From: Parvibaculum sp.
GTDB lineage: Bacteria > Pseudomonadota > Alphaproteobacteria > Parvibaculales > Parvibaculaceae
Direction of reading: 5' to 3'
Length of the DNA stretch: 64,000 nucleotides
Assembly: GCA_030645235.1 (NCBI GenBank)
Contig: JAUSMV010000030.1
Location: 620,001 to 684,000, forward strand
The notes below the pieces were generated by a model that saw only the letters and a list, made by a program, of their open reading frames with translations, was not told the origin of the DNA and made no database searches. The translations under genes and the position numbers were made by a program. Below are positions 10,835 through 21,058 of this stretch, one piece after another. Position 1 is the first letter of the stretch, and each line of letters opens with the position of its first letter.

Positions 10835-11542
10835 ATGCGCGCGCTACTGCTAGCAGCTGGAATGGGTACACGTCTTCGTCCTATCACCAACGCGATCCCA
10901 AAATGCCTTGTCCCTATCCACGGACGACCCTTACTGGACTATTGGCTTGAACTCCTATTTGACGACAACGCCATTGAAAGAATACTCGTCAACACTCACT
11001 ATCTTTCGAACAAAGTTGATAGCTTTGTCGCGAACTCGCGGCATCGCGACCGAATTGATCTCATCTACGAGCCGAGTCTTTTGGGGACAGGTGGAACGAT
11101 GGTTGCTAATCGTGAGTATTTTTCGGACAATGCACTCCTTGTGGCGCACGCGGATAATCTCACTGATTTTGACGTCAAAGCATTTATGCAGGCTCACGAA
11201 ATGCGCCCGCAAGGCTGCGTCATGACTATGCTTGCTTTCCGCACTGACGATCCCCGATCATGTGGCGTGCTAGAACTCGACAGACGAAATGTGCTCCAAG
11301 CCTTTTATGAGAAAGTTGCAGAACCACCGACCAATCTCGCCAATGCAGCTGTTTACATCGTGGAACCGGAGGTCATTGCCTTTATGGCTTCACTTGGGAA
11401 AGATTTTATTGACCTGAGCACAGAAGTCATTCCGCATTTTATTGGTCGCATTTTCGTGTTTGAGACAAGTGGCTACCATCGGGATATCGGAAGCGTTGAA
11501 AGCCTGGCACGCGCGAACCTTGAGTTCTCCCCGAAAAATTAA
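10835..11542 (+). CDS. Sugar-phosphate nucleotidyltransferase (HddC/RmlA-like)
   Basis: MRALLLAAGMGTRLRPITNAIPKCLVPIHGRPLLDYWLE signature. Confidence 0.9.
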   Translation: MRALLLAAGMGTRLRPITNAIPKCLVPIHGRPLLDYWLELLFDDNAIERILVNTHYLSNKVDSFVANSRHRDRIDLIYEPSLLGTGGTMVANREYFSDNALLVAHADNLTDFDVKAFMQAHEMRPQGCVMTMLAFRTDDPRSCGVLELDRRNVLQAFYEKVAEPPTNLANAAVYIVEPEVIAFMASLGKDFIDLSTEVIPHFIGRIFVFETSGYHRDIGSVESLARANLEFSPKN

Positions 11543-11553
11543 GACTCATCTTC

Positions 11554-13137
11554 CTAACTCTTTACTACCAAACCTTGTCCAGTGGGGAGCTCTAAAACAG
11601 CGTTCCCACGCGATGACATAAACTGATCAGCAGCTTCTTTTTGCTTGCCAAACAACTTCCAACCATAGTCATCAAAGATGATAATACCGCCAGGGGTTAC
11701 GCGATCGTATAATACGTTAAGGCAGCCAAGTTCCGCGCGCCATGAATTCAGATCAACATGCAGGAAACTCACCTTATCTGGTGCGTTTCCTTTCAGTGCC
11801 TCCGGCAAAAAGCCTTTGTGGACCTTCACCTGAGGCGAGTCCTGAAAACGCGATAATACGCTCTCATATAGTCCTGTTTTTTTGTAAAATTGATTGGAGT
11901 AATTTAAGAATCCATTGTTTCCAGGATAGTCGTCCTCTGACGACAAAGAAGGCGAGAAGCCGTCGAAGGAATCAAACAAATGGAACGCCTTCCGAGCCTG
12001 CGCGATGTCACACATAGCGCAAATAAAGGCCGCCATATCGCCGCGAAAAGTACCACACTCAACAAAATCACCATCAAGCGAAAGGCCGATCCGCGCCGCC
12101 CAAACGAGGGTGTGCAATCTCCATGCAATAGAACCTGATCCCATATATTGATCATACGGATGATCCTTCGGGAATGCTTCAAATGCGGCGGTGAAATCAG
12201 GTTCCTCCATAAAGCCCGCGGCTTTGTCCAATGTCAGCAGACGGTCACCCCAGAAATGCGAAATGTGGCTCCGAGCCGAAACATGGTCCACAACTGCGTT
12301 AAAAAACTTTGTCGCTTCGTCATTTGGACCGGTTGAGAGCCTGTTGATATTCTCGCTGAGGCTCTCATCGGATGCCGCCGCCTTCGCCGGGTCAGACGGG
12401 AATAACACACTATTCGCAGGCAGAAGTCTGATAAGTTTATCAAACTTTGCTTCGTCCAACTTCCAGAAATTGTGCACGCGCACTATCGGCAATTCGCCGA
12501 TTTTTACGCGCGCGCTGTCAATCGCAATGTCGATATAGACTGAATGCGGGTTTACCTTCGCGTAGCCTTGTAGCGCCGACAAACAGTCTCGCGCCTGATC
12601 GACCGTTGTACCCACGCAAAGAGCAAGTGCCATGGCGTCAGCGATGACATGACGTAGAGCATCATTACCGGTGCTGCTGGCATAAGCCACAAACAACAAG
12701 GAGAGCGTCGCAACACGGTCCAACACCGGCGCTTTATCGGAAGCCACCGCCGTCACTGATGTGAGTTCGTAAGCCGGATAGCCCCAGTAGAGAGGATGCG
12801 AAACACCGTCCGGCAAGCCGATGAAACAGGATATGTCGGGTTCATCTTCGGCCGCAAACAACCAGCATCCGAAGAGATTTGCAGCCTCCACCGCTCTGCC
12901 GCTCAAAGCCTCTGTTAATCCACGTAACAAAAGCGAATTAGAATAGCCAACCTCGCCCATCAAATCGGTAATGAACCGGGACGCCTCATTTTGCGTGGGA
13001 CAGACGATGTAGTTATCTGACGCAGATGCCTGAGCGGTACGGCGAACAAGAAAAAGCGGGTGAACACCCAATTGAGTTATTTTGCTCAACATCCCCCGAT
13101 CAAATCTCACCGCTTCATATCCTCTCCACTTGAGCAC
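11554..13137 (-). CDS. TylF/MycF-family O-methyltransferase with long N-terminal extension
   Basis: GDFVECGTFRGDMAAFICAM...FHLFDSFDGFS...FLHVDLN...TPGGIIIFDDYGW. Confidence 0.85.
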   Translation of the reverse strand: MLKWRGYEAVRFDRGMLSKITQLGVHPLFLVRRTAQASASDNYIVCPTQNEASRFITDLMGEVGYSNSLLLRGLTEALSGRAVEAANLFGCWLFAAEDEPDISCFIGLPDGVSHPLYWGYPAYELTSVTAVASDKAPVLDRVATLSLLFVAYASSTGNDALRHVIADAMALALCVGTTVDQARDCLSALQGYAKVNPHSVYIDIAIDSARVKIGELPIVRVHNFWKLDEAKFDKLIRLLPANSVLFPSDPAKAAASDESLSENINRLSTGPNDEATKFFNAVVDHVSARSHISHFWGDRLLTLDKAAGFMEEPDFTAAFEAFPKDHPYDQYMGSGSIAWRLHTLVWAARIGLSLDGDFVECGTFRGDMAAFICAMCDIAQARKAFHLFDSFDGFSPSLSSEDDYPGNNGFLNYSNQFYKKTGLYESVLSRFQDSPQVKVHKGFLPEALKGNAPDKVSFLHVDLNSWRAELGCLNVLYDRVTPGGIIIFDDYGWKLFGKQKEAADQFMSSRGNAVLELPTGQGLVVKS

Positions 13138-13155
13138 ATCAGGTGTTACTCAAAC

Positions 13156-14205
13156 TCACGATATCACAAGCATCTCTCTCTTTATTTTGCGCAACTCCTC
13201 GAGCCGCTCAATTGAAGCCTTCTCATTGGGTCGGATTTTTAGCACAGCTTCCAATGTTTCAATTTCGAGATCAACCGGCACATCCTTGCCTTGCTCACTG
13301 AGCAACTTACAAAGCCGTTGCAACATGGCTGGATCACCGACGCTTAATTTGATCGCATGCCAGAGCGCCAACTCTTCGATATGGATCGGAACCGTCTCGC
13401 CACGCTGCACGCTTTCCCGAACCAATTGGAGCATGCGCATGCCGCTCTCTTCATCGTCGCTAGCGGCGCTCTCGGCGACTGACTGATGATAGGCGGCTAT
13501 AACTTCGGTAATGGGACCGTCAGCCATGATACGGCCTTGCTCCAGAAAAATACCACGGTTGCAAATTGCGGACAGAAGGCCAGGTGAATGAGAGGCCATA
13601 ACCAGGATCGATGAACGCTCCGCCAGATCGACAATTCGTTTCTGAGCCTTGTCGGCAAACTGCGCATCGCCCGTCCCCAGGGCTTCATCGACCAGCAAAA
13701 TCTGCGGATTGATCGACGTGGCGATGGAGAAAGATAAACGCATCCCCATACCGGCGGAATAGACACGAACCGGCATGTCCAAATATTCACCCAAACCTGA
13801 GAACTTGGCGATTTCATCGACCTTCGCCAATACCTCTTTCTTCGTCATGCCGAGAAACAGACCGCAATTCACAATGTTTTGATAGCCAGTATCGTCAGGC
13901 TCCATGCCCGCACTCGCATGGAACAAAGCCGAAATATTTCCGTTTATCTCGATAGTGCCCTTTTTCGGTGCATAGATTCCGGACATCGTGCGGAGCAAAG
14001 TCGACTTCCCCGCGCCGTTGTGACCAATCAAACCGACACGTTCTCCCTTGTTGATCTCAATCGAAATATCGTTCAACGCATGTACAATGCCGGCTTTGCG
14101 ATCTATCTCTCCGCCCGCGCGACGCACAAAGCCACGCAACGCACGTCCAACACCGACACGCACAGAAAACTCAACTGAGACATCGTTCAGTTTGATAAAA
14201 GCCAT
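13156..14205 (-). CDS. Polysaccharide ABC exporter ATP-binding protein (Wzt/KpsT-like)
   Basis: Walker A GHNGAGKST, signature YSAGMGMRLSFSIATS, Walker B ILLVDEALGTGD; start set to MAFIKLNDVSVEF. Confidence 0.92.
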   Translation of the reverse strand: MAFIKLNDVSVEFSVRVGVGRALRGFVRRAGGEIDRKAGIVHALNDISIEINKGERVGLIGHNGAGKSTLLRTMSGIYAPKKGTIEINGNISALFHASAGMEPDDTGYQNIVNCGLFLGMTKKEVLAKVDEIAKFSGLGEYLDMPVRVYSAGMGMRLSFSIATSINPQILLVDEALGTGDAQFADKAQKRIVDLAERSSILVMASHSPGLLSAICNRGIFLEQGRIMADGPITEVIAAYHQSVAESAASDDEESGMRMLQLVRESVQRGETVPIHIEELALWHAIKLSVGDPAMLQRLCKLLSEQGKDVPVDLEIETLEAVLKIRPNEKASIERLEELRKIKREMLVIS

Positions 14206-14206
14206 A

Positions 14207-14989
14207 CTAGTACCAATAGGCCATGCGACGCCGCACACCGGCATAAATCAAAAATGTCGCCAGCGAGCCGACGATAGCCATACCCCCACACCAAATCCAG
14301 TTTTCGGAATCCGGCATGCGTCCGGCGAGGGGTTCGCGTACGATCTGCAGTAAATGATAGAGCGGATTATACTCAACCGCCCAAGCAAGCGACGGCGCGA
14401 TGAGCGCTACTGGCCAGAAAACCGGCGTCACGAATTGCGCCACCTGTATACCAATGCTCACCAGCATTTGAATGTCGCGGGCTTTGAGACAGATGATGCC
14501 AACCAGCATCGCCATCCACACGCAGTTGATTGAGGTCAATAAAAAGCCCGGCACCAGCAAAAGCATAGCGGCATTAGGAGGCGTTTGATAGACGATCATC
14601 AGCGCCACAATGAGCAAGAGATGATGCGCAAACGTGATCGCCAGTTTCCAGATCAATCCGAGGACCAAAACCGGATAAGGCAGATTGATCGTCAGAATTG
14701 TTTGCTGGGCATTCAGGAACACAGCCGTGCCTTCCAATATCGCTGCGGAAATAAAGCTCCACGCGACAAGGCTGGGCGTGAGATGATTTGCGTAACTATG
14801 AAAGTCGGTTTTTAGCACGGACGCCCAAATGAGGCCCATGCAGAGGATAAAAACACCAAGCGACAGCGTATGCCACAGCGGTCCGAGAACGGTTCGGCGA
14901 TACCGACGCGCAACATCAGCCCATCCAAGATGCAGCCAAAGTTGGGTTAGATGCAAAGTGCGTTTGCAATCATCAAACACAGCGTCCAT
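14207..14989 (-). CDS. Polysaccharide ABC exporter permease (Wzm/ABC-2 type)
   Basis: RYRRTVLGPLWHTLSLGVFILCMGLIWA; multiple TM segments; stop abuts start of the ATPase gene. Confidence 0.92.
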   Translation of the reverse strand: MDAVFDDCKRTLHLTQLWLHLGWADVARRYRRTVLGPLWHTLSLGVFILCMGLIWASVLKTDFHSYANHLTPSLVAWSFISAAILEGTAVFLNAQQTILTINLPYPVLVLGLIWKLAITFAHHLLLIVALMIVYQTPPNAAMLLLVPGFLLTSINCVWMAMLVGIICLKARDIQMLVSIGIQVAQFVTPVFWPVALIAPSLAWAVEYNPLYHLLQIVREPLAGRMPDSENWIWCGGMAIVGSLATFLIYAGVRRRMAYWY

Positions 14990-15243
14990 TCTGCCTCAGA
15001 ATACGTTATGAGAGGATGTCTGCGACGCCAAACCGCTGATCGTCTCTCGAAATTTAAGAATCCAAATGACCTTTTTTGACTCTATGCAATGGACCCAAAC
15101 CCTCAACTTTCCTCAAAAAGACTACCACATATCGATTCTCAGCTTCCACTATAAGCACTATAGGAGAAAAATACCGGGGCCGCACATCGTGCTGTCCCTC
15201 CCTCGCATAGATTTTCTGCTCTTCACAACGCTTAGAACGCGAA

Positions 15244-16272
15244 ATGGATAATATCGATCTTAACGGCGTCCCTATCGGCGATCTCAATCGGGACGGGCTG
15301 GACCTTTTGGATGACGCAACCTTGCAGTCTTATGCCGCACATTTCGCGCACCATGGATTCGAAAATGAAAGCAGAAACTTTCGCTTACTAACGCAAATTC
15401 TCGATATCTACAAACATCACGACGCTCGGGAATTAGTCGATCTGTTTCATAGGTCGATTCCCTTTCCTTCCTACCCTTGGTTTCAGAGCGAGAGCCTTGC
15501 GTCATACCTGAATTTCTCCGCTCACTATTTTCAACAATTGACGGCGGCGAAAGAGGCCAACCGGCCCAACATCCCCTTCTTTGCCTTTCCAAAGACCGGT
15601 AGCAGTTTTGTCACAAGCACCTTTTCTACCGCCCTCGATATCCCCTTCGGTATAACGAGCGTCGAAGGCCGCCATGCGGTTCCCGCATGGTCAAAACTCT
15701 TCACGTCAGGACCCGGCGTTCTGCACGATCATTTATGGATGAACAAAGCCAACTCGGCGATCTTTCTGACTGCCAAATTTGAAAGAATGATTGTCCACGT
15801 CCGCGATCCGCGTCAGATCATCATCTCCATTGCTCATCACGTACCTGAAAGTCCTACAACAGCGCAAATTTTCGGTGATGTCCGGGTGAGTGACCTGAAG
15901 TCACGCTCCCCCGCTGAAATCATTCAAAACGTCATCGACAGGGGACAGTTCATTTCCGCCTATAACAGGTGGCTCGAAGATTGGCTTGAAGAACGCCATA
16001 AATTTCGGATCATGATTTCACGCTATGAAGTCATGAACGAAGATGTTCATAAATTCTTTCACGACGTTTTGAAATTTTGCAATGCCGATCAAGATGCCGT
16101 CGCCACCACCATGACCTATCTCGACAATCAATCCGACAAAGAGCGCGGGAAGAATTTTAATTTCCGCGCAGGCAGTTCCGACGAATGGAAAGACGTCCTC
16201 AGCGACCAGCAAAAAGACGCCATCGCCCGCCAAATGCAAGGTACCAAACTCCGGGAGCTTTATGAGGACTGA
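15244..16272 (+). CDS. Sulfotransferase-like protein
   Basis: FFAFPKTGSSFVTSTF (PAPS 5'-loop-like) and MIVHVRDPRQIIISIAHH (3'-phosphate-like motif). Confidence 0.65.
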   Translation: MDNIDLNGVPIGDLNRDGLDLLDDATLQSYAAHFAHHGFENESRNFRLLTQILDIYKHHDARELVDLFHRSIPFPSYPWFQSESLASYLNFSAHYFQQLTAAKEANRPNIPFFAFPKTGSSFVTSTFSTALDIPFGITSVEGRHAVPAWSKLFTSGPGVLHDHLWMNKANSAIFLTAKFERMIVHVRDPRQIIISIAHHVPESPTTAQIFGDVRVSDLKSRSPAEIIQNVIDRGQFISAYNRWLEDWLEERHKFRIMISRYEVMNEDVHKFFHDVLKFCNADQDAVATTMTYLDNQSDKERGKNFNFRAGSSDEWKDVLSDQQKDAIARQMQGTKLRELYED

Positions 16273-17195
16273 TCAGGCTGCGATGACCGCCCCCGCAAGA
16301 GACGCGCCAGAATGTTTTTATATGATCTTGGCTCCGGCCTGTATTTATTGATAAGCACCGAAATACGCTCAAACGCTTGTGGTTCGAAAACAGTCCAATA
16401 GCGATCATGTAAGGCTTTGTTGTCCGTCGTCACACCGGTGGGCACATCAATCGGTGGGACGAATTCGATGTCGTAAACTTTCTTCAGGATCACCTTGATC
16501 ATGACGTCTTCTGTGCGATAGGCATCAACCAGAGGTGATGTTTTTTCTGTTGTCTGCATATTATCCCGGATATTGTCCGGCATAGCGTAAGTGTCACCAG
16601 CTGGCTGCACCGTGAGATAGTTCAAGGTATAGCCATTGCTCCGCGCCAACATCCAAAAGAATTTGGGATTATAATTTACTAAGCCATGATTCATCATGCC
16701 TTGCGCAGGTAGATTATGCATCATAAGCCCGCCAAGTTTCGTCAGATCATGAATGACCTTGAAGGCATTAAGCTGATTGCAAACGTGCTCTGTCGTGCCA
16801 AAATTTGTCACAAGATCATACTGTCCACGATGTCTACGTGGAATGGCATCAACGTTCAGATCAATCGGGATGCTCCCCGGACTTCCATCAATATCAATTG
16901 ACGCGTATTCAAAACCAAGATCGGTCCAGAAACTCCGGGCAAAGGGCGCATCTGCCGCCTGATGCTCCAAAACACCATGCTGAATAGCCTGGGTATGAAT
17001 CTGACTCGATTGATCGGCCGAAGCATCGCGCTCTTTGCCAAACAGTTTATATAGCTTCGTAAGCTCGCTACCTGCTCCCAAAAACGAATTTGAGAGCTGC
17101 TGTGCTCCGATCTCAACCACCCGTTTTGCGTCACTCAACTCGCCTGTATTCTTCAGGAGAGTCAAATCGTAAATCAGGTCACTTCCGATACCCAT
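16260..17195 (-). CDS. SAM-dependent methyltransferase-like protein
   Basis: RVVEIGAQQL; YDLVTNFGTTEHVCNQLNAFKVIHDLTKLGGLMMHNLP. Confidence 0.6.
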   Translation of the reverse strand: MGIGSDLIYDLTLLKNTGELSDAKRVVEIGAQQLSNSFLGAGSELTKLYKLFGKERDASADQSSQIHTQAIQHGVLEHQAADAPFARSFWTDLGFEYASIDIDGSPGSIPIDLNVDAIPRRHRGQYDLVTNFGTTEHVCNQLNAFKVIHDLTKLGGLMMHNLPAQGMMNHGLVNYNPKFFWMLARSNGYTLNYLTVQPAGDTYAMPDNIRDNMQTTEKTSPLVDAYRTEDVMIKVILKKVYDIEFVPPIDVPTGVTTDNKALHDRYWTVFEPQAFERISVLINKYRPEPRSYKNILARLLRGRSSQPDQSS

Positions 17196-17336
17196 GAGGC
17201 TTTACCCCTGTTTATGCACCTGACGTCTCTCATCACTAATGTGAGGTACGAGCATCGTAATTGGCGCTAACACAAAATGCCCCGAGACAGTATCACAGCA
17301 ATTCCGTCATGAAAGTCCTGAGTGAACCTATCCTTC

Positions 17337-19283
17337 TCAGCGGGCATTTTCTGGACCAGCCAGCCCGCACTCAAGAATCGCATAGCTCCCTAAGCCCGCC
17401 TCGCCAGGGATTGCAAATTTCATCTTCGATCCGGTTTGGCCGCATTGATACTCGACACGATAATCCTTTTCGCAGCCCCGCGCAGGGTCGCCAAGTTTGC
17501 TCACATCGACACGATAAGCACAGCTCATCTGACCTGTGCAAACGCGCTCAATATCTTTCGTGACATTGCCCCGCCTAGCGCCGCAGTTTTCCCCATAGCT
17601 CGCAGACAGAACCCGAACGCCGTCTTCATGCTTGCCGCTCTGGAGTTTGAGCGCAGTGTCTGGACACATCAGGGAGGCAGATATCTTTCCCGCAGCACCC
17701 GTCACTATGTCCGCACGCAGCGCCTGCGGATTTTTCGAACACTGATAGGCGACAGTCAAGTCGTCCGGAGAACAACCCGGCTGAAGGCGTTTTAGTTTTC
17801 GACTGTCAATGTTGTAGCTGCAAGTTTCCCGCCCGTCACAAACCCGCCGCAACAGATTGGTTGCATTCCCTGCCGTACCTCCGCAAGTCTTTCCATAGGA
17901 GGCGGAAATGACTCCGATGCCCCCATACACAGCGAGTTTTGGAAGAAAGGTCGACACGTAAAGTGCAACAGCAAGAGCCGTCACAACCGGTATCGCGACA
18001 ACGATCAACGCAAGCTGCCGTCCTTTCAGATTGAACACCTTTACGTCTTGGCCACCCCAGAGAGCTTTGAGCCAGCGCCGGACAGGTACATCAAAACTCC
18101 GGTGCAACAGGACGGACGCCAACAAGAGTAGCACCATGCCCGCGGAAAATCGGATGAGTGAACCCGTTACGCCCACTCCGTCACCGAGCGCCGGCTGAAA
18201 CAGCTTGGCGACAAGCACAAAAACCGGAATGTGGATAAGGTATAGTTCATAGCTCGCATCGCCAAACTTCGTCATCCAGCGCGCCGACACAAAGCGCGTC
18301 AGTGGATCCCGATACCGAGCCATGCAGAAAATCAGAATCGCTACGCTTGGTGCCACGGCAAAGCTGTTGCGTAATTTGATGAGCAGCAACGGCGAAACTA
18401 CGTCCATATACATGACCACAGTGATTATGATGATCGTTGCAATGGCCACTGCTTGAAATAATGCTCCAGAGATACGTTCGACTTTTCTAACGGGAATTTT
18501 CTCCACCAGCAGATAGAGCTGCGCGAAAATGCAACCCAAAACAAACTCACCAATTCTCACATAAGGCGAAAAGTAAAGCAGCCAGCGGTAATAAGAATCC
18601 TGATAGGAAGTGACCTGAGATGCGATTTCGCCATATTTCTCAATCGCCCATGGTTCAATCACATTCATGCGATCAAACAAGACCACAATAAACGCCGCCC
18701 AAATGGCACACCAGAAAATGGCGGCCGCAATGGCGATAGAGGGCCGGCGTAACAAAAGAATAATGGGTGCAATGAGAGGGAACGCAAGATAGAAAAACCA
18801 TTCCGTGCTGATCGACCATGTGACGGGTACGGCAAGTCCGATCGCATATATCAACGAATAATCGCGAATGGGTACATAAACCCAGCTTTGTAATGACAAG
18901 AGATAGTAGGGTAAGGCGCGCAACTGAGCATCTGGCTGAAGGAGTTCGCCCGGACGAAGCGTATGGAACGTGAAATCTAGCGCGAGCAAAAGCAGAAAGA
19001 GCGGGTAGAGGCGGACAAACCGCGCCCACATAAAAGCGCCGATGCCGCGCAAGCCACCTTGCGTCACCGATGTCCGGTAGTTGAGATGAATAACAAACCC
19101 GCTCAGGACGAAAAACAACGTCATGCCAAAAGCTGTGCCGCGACCCAACCAATCGATAATGTATGCGTGCTCAGGACCAAAGCGCAGCGTGATCCCTGCG
19201 CCATGAGCAACGGCGACAGATAATGCCGCAATGAAACGCAGTCCGGTGAGTGCGGGGATGTCATTCTTGTCCGAGCTTAACAC
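17337..19283 (-). CDS. Acyltransferase family 3 (OafA-like) with two C-terminal Cys-rich SUEL/Gal-lectin-like repeats
   Basis: IPALTGLRFIAALSVAVAHG; SGFVIHL; C-terminal repeats SASYGKTCGG...CDGRETCSY...GC...VAYQC and SASYGENCGA...CTGQMSCAY...GDPARGCEKDYRVEYQC. Confidence 0.85.
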   Translation of the reverse strand: MLSSDKNDIPALTGLRFIAALSVAVAHGAGITLRFGPEHAYIIDWLGRGTAFGMTLFFVLSGFVIHLNYRTSVTQGGLRGIGAFMWARFVRLYPLFLLLLALDFTFHTLRPGELLQPDAQLRALPYYLLSLQSWVYVPIRDYSLIYAIGLAVPVTWSISTEWFFYLAFPLIAPIILLLRRPSIAIAAAIFWCAIWAAFIVVLFDRMNVIEPWAIEKYGEIASQVTSYQDSYYRWLLYFSPYVRIGEFVLGCIFAQLYLLVEKIPVRKVERISGALFQAVAIATIIIITVVMYMDVVSPLLLIKLRNSFAVAPSVAILIFCMARYRDPLTRFVSARWMTKFGDASYELYLIHIPVFVLVAKLFQPALGDGVGVTGSLIRFSAGMVLLLLASVLLHRSFDVPVRRWLKALWGGQDVKVFNLKGRQLALIVVAIPVVTALAVALYVSTFLPKLAVYGGIGVISASYGKTCGGTAGNATNLLRRVCDGRETCSYNIDSRKLKRLQPGCSPDDLTVAYQCSKNPQALRADIVTGAAGKISASLMCPDTALKLQSGKHEDGVRVLSASYGENCGARRGNVTKDIERVCTGQMSCAYRVDVSKLGDPARGCEKDYRVEYQCGQTGSKMKFAIPGEAGLGSYAILECGLAGPENAR

Positions 19284-19323
19284 GACACTTGCCCCACCAC
19301 CTTCTTAGACCCAAGCGCAAGTC

Positions 19324-20370
19324 TTACATCCTAACCATGACACGGCCTGCGGTGTCACCACCACGCATTGCAGCGATGGCTTTGTTAATATCGTCGAGGC
19401 TAAAACGAGCTGTAACGAGGCGATCGAGATCGATAACACCTTGCGCGTATAGCGATTGGTAGCGTGGTATATCAATCTCGGGAACAGCTTCGCCGCCGTG
19501 CGAACCGCTAATGGATTTTCCGAAATGAAGTGGCAGAGAATAGATCGTTGTGTCACTGCCCTTCTTTGGCACACCTACCAGCACAACACGACCCTGCGGC
19601 TTTGTAATTTCATAACCCATCTGAATGATCGGTGGCTGACCTGTATTGTCGATAAAGACATCCAGACCTTGCACGCCTGTGATTTTCTCGATGGTGGCAC
19701 GCGCATCACTTGTTTTGGCGTTGATTAAATGGGTCGCGCCCAATGAGCGAGCGAGTTCGAGCTTGTTATCATAAAGATCAACAGCGATAATTGGATACGC
19801 CGTCGAGAGAGCGGCCGCCTGAATAATGTTGAGGCCGATGCCACCGGCACCAAAGACAACAACGGACTCGCCAATGTTAATTTTGGCATTGTTAACGACG
19901 ACGCCGAAGCCCGTGGTGACAGCGCAGCCAAACAAAGCAGCGACTTCCATGTTGCTATCAGCGGGAATTTTAGTCAGGCGATTTTCAGAAATGATGGCAT
20001 GCTGGCTGAAAGTCGTGACCCAACCGGCATTGACCTTTTTGCCATCCCACAAATAAGCAGGTGGCTGGGCCTCGATGCCCGGACCTTTACGCCAATGCAT
20101 GACGACTTTGTCATCGGGCTTCACCTGACGCACACCTGCACCGACAGCGAGCACTGTGCCAGACGCTTCATGCCCGAGAAGATGCGGCAGAAATCTATCC
20201 GGACCCTTCGCACCATCGATTTCGCCGATCTGCGAGCCGCAAATGCCGCTATGCTGGATTTGAACAAGCACTTGCCCAACATCGAGAGCGGGCGGCAAAT
20301 CTATCTCCGCAACGACAAGAGGTTGGCGCTGCTCAACAAGGATCGCGGCTTTTGTTTTTGTGGGAAGCAT
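19324..20370 (-). CDS. Zinc-binding medium-chain alcohol dehydrogenase
   Basis: GHEASGTVLAVGAGV; VVFGAGGIGLNIIQAAAL; start set to MLPTKTKAAILVEQ. Confidence 0.88.
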   Translation of the reverse strand: MLPTKTKAAILVEQRQPLVVAEIDLPPALDVGQVLVQIQHSGICGSQIGEIDGAKGPDRFLPHLLGHEASGTVLAVGAGVRQVKPDDKVVMHWRKGPGIEAQPPAYLWDGKKVNAGWVTTFSQHAIISENRLTKIPADSNMEVAALFGCAVTTGFGVVVNNAKINIGESVVVFGAGGIGLNIIQAAALSTAYPIIAVDLYDNKLELARSLGATHLINAKTSDARATIEKITGVQGLDVFIDNTGQPPIIQMGYEITKPQGRVVLVGVPKKGSDTTIYSLPLHFGKSISGSHGGEAVPEIDIPRYQSLYAQGVIDLDRLVTARFSLDDINKAIAAMRGGDTAGRVMVRM

Positions 20371-20380
20371 CAGAGCAGTC

Positions 20381-21049
20381 CTATTCGAAATAGATGAAGG
20401 AATGATCGCCGCTATACCCGGTCTGTTTGAACCACCACGCCCATTCATCCGGCGTGTTAAAGGCTTCGCATGTCACCTGCCAATAGAGGAGGTTCGCCTT
20501 TTCGGTTTCGTTCCGATAAGACTCAACGCAAATATATTTGTGTTTCTTGCCGACGCGCTCCATCTCGCGCAACGCTGGATCAAGGTCATAGTTATGCAGG
20601 TTGTGTAATGTGTTGATCGAGAAGACAAGATCAAACTCATTGTCGGCAAAAGGCAACCTATTGGCGTGGCCCACTTGCACACGGTCTTTTACGCCTTCAA
20701 CGACGTTTTCAATTGCGTATTCAGACACGTCAATGCCGCGTACTTCGACGCCCGACACGACTTGCGTAAAGTCATAAATCAGGAAGCCTTTGCCGCAACC
20801 GATGTCGAGGATCTTGTCACCGGGTTTAATACCGTAGTGGTCGGCCATAGCTTTGGCTACTTTTGCCCAGCGCCCGTCATAGCGGTAGCCACCATAATTG
20901 ACGCGACGATCGCCGTCCCAATAATCAAAACCCCATTTCTTCGCGAGGTCAGCCGCCTTGGCCTTCGGAAATTCGGGGTCGTTGACACGCGCGAGATAGT
21001 CTCGCGTCGTGGCCTTGTGGATGACGGATAGGAAATCGACGTAAGCCAT
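20381..21049 (-). CDS. Class I SAM-dependent methyltransferase
   Basis: ILDIGCGKGFLIYDF; FDLVFSINTLHNL. Confidence 0.9.
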   Translation of the reverse strand: MAYVDFLSVIHKATTRDYLARVNDPEFPKAKAADLAKKWGFDYWDGDRRVNYGGYRYDGRWAKVAKAMADHYGIKPGDKILDIGCGKGFLIYDFTQVVSGVEVRGIDVSEYAIENVVEGVKDRVQVGHANRLPFADNEFDLVFSINTLHNLHNYDLDPALREMERVGKKHKYICVESYRNETEKANLLYWQVTCEAFNTPDEWAWWFKQTGYSGDHSFIYFE

Positions 21050-21058
21050 TAAAAATCC

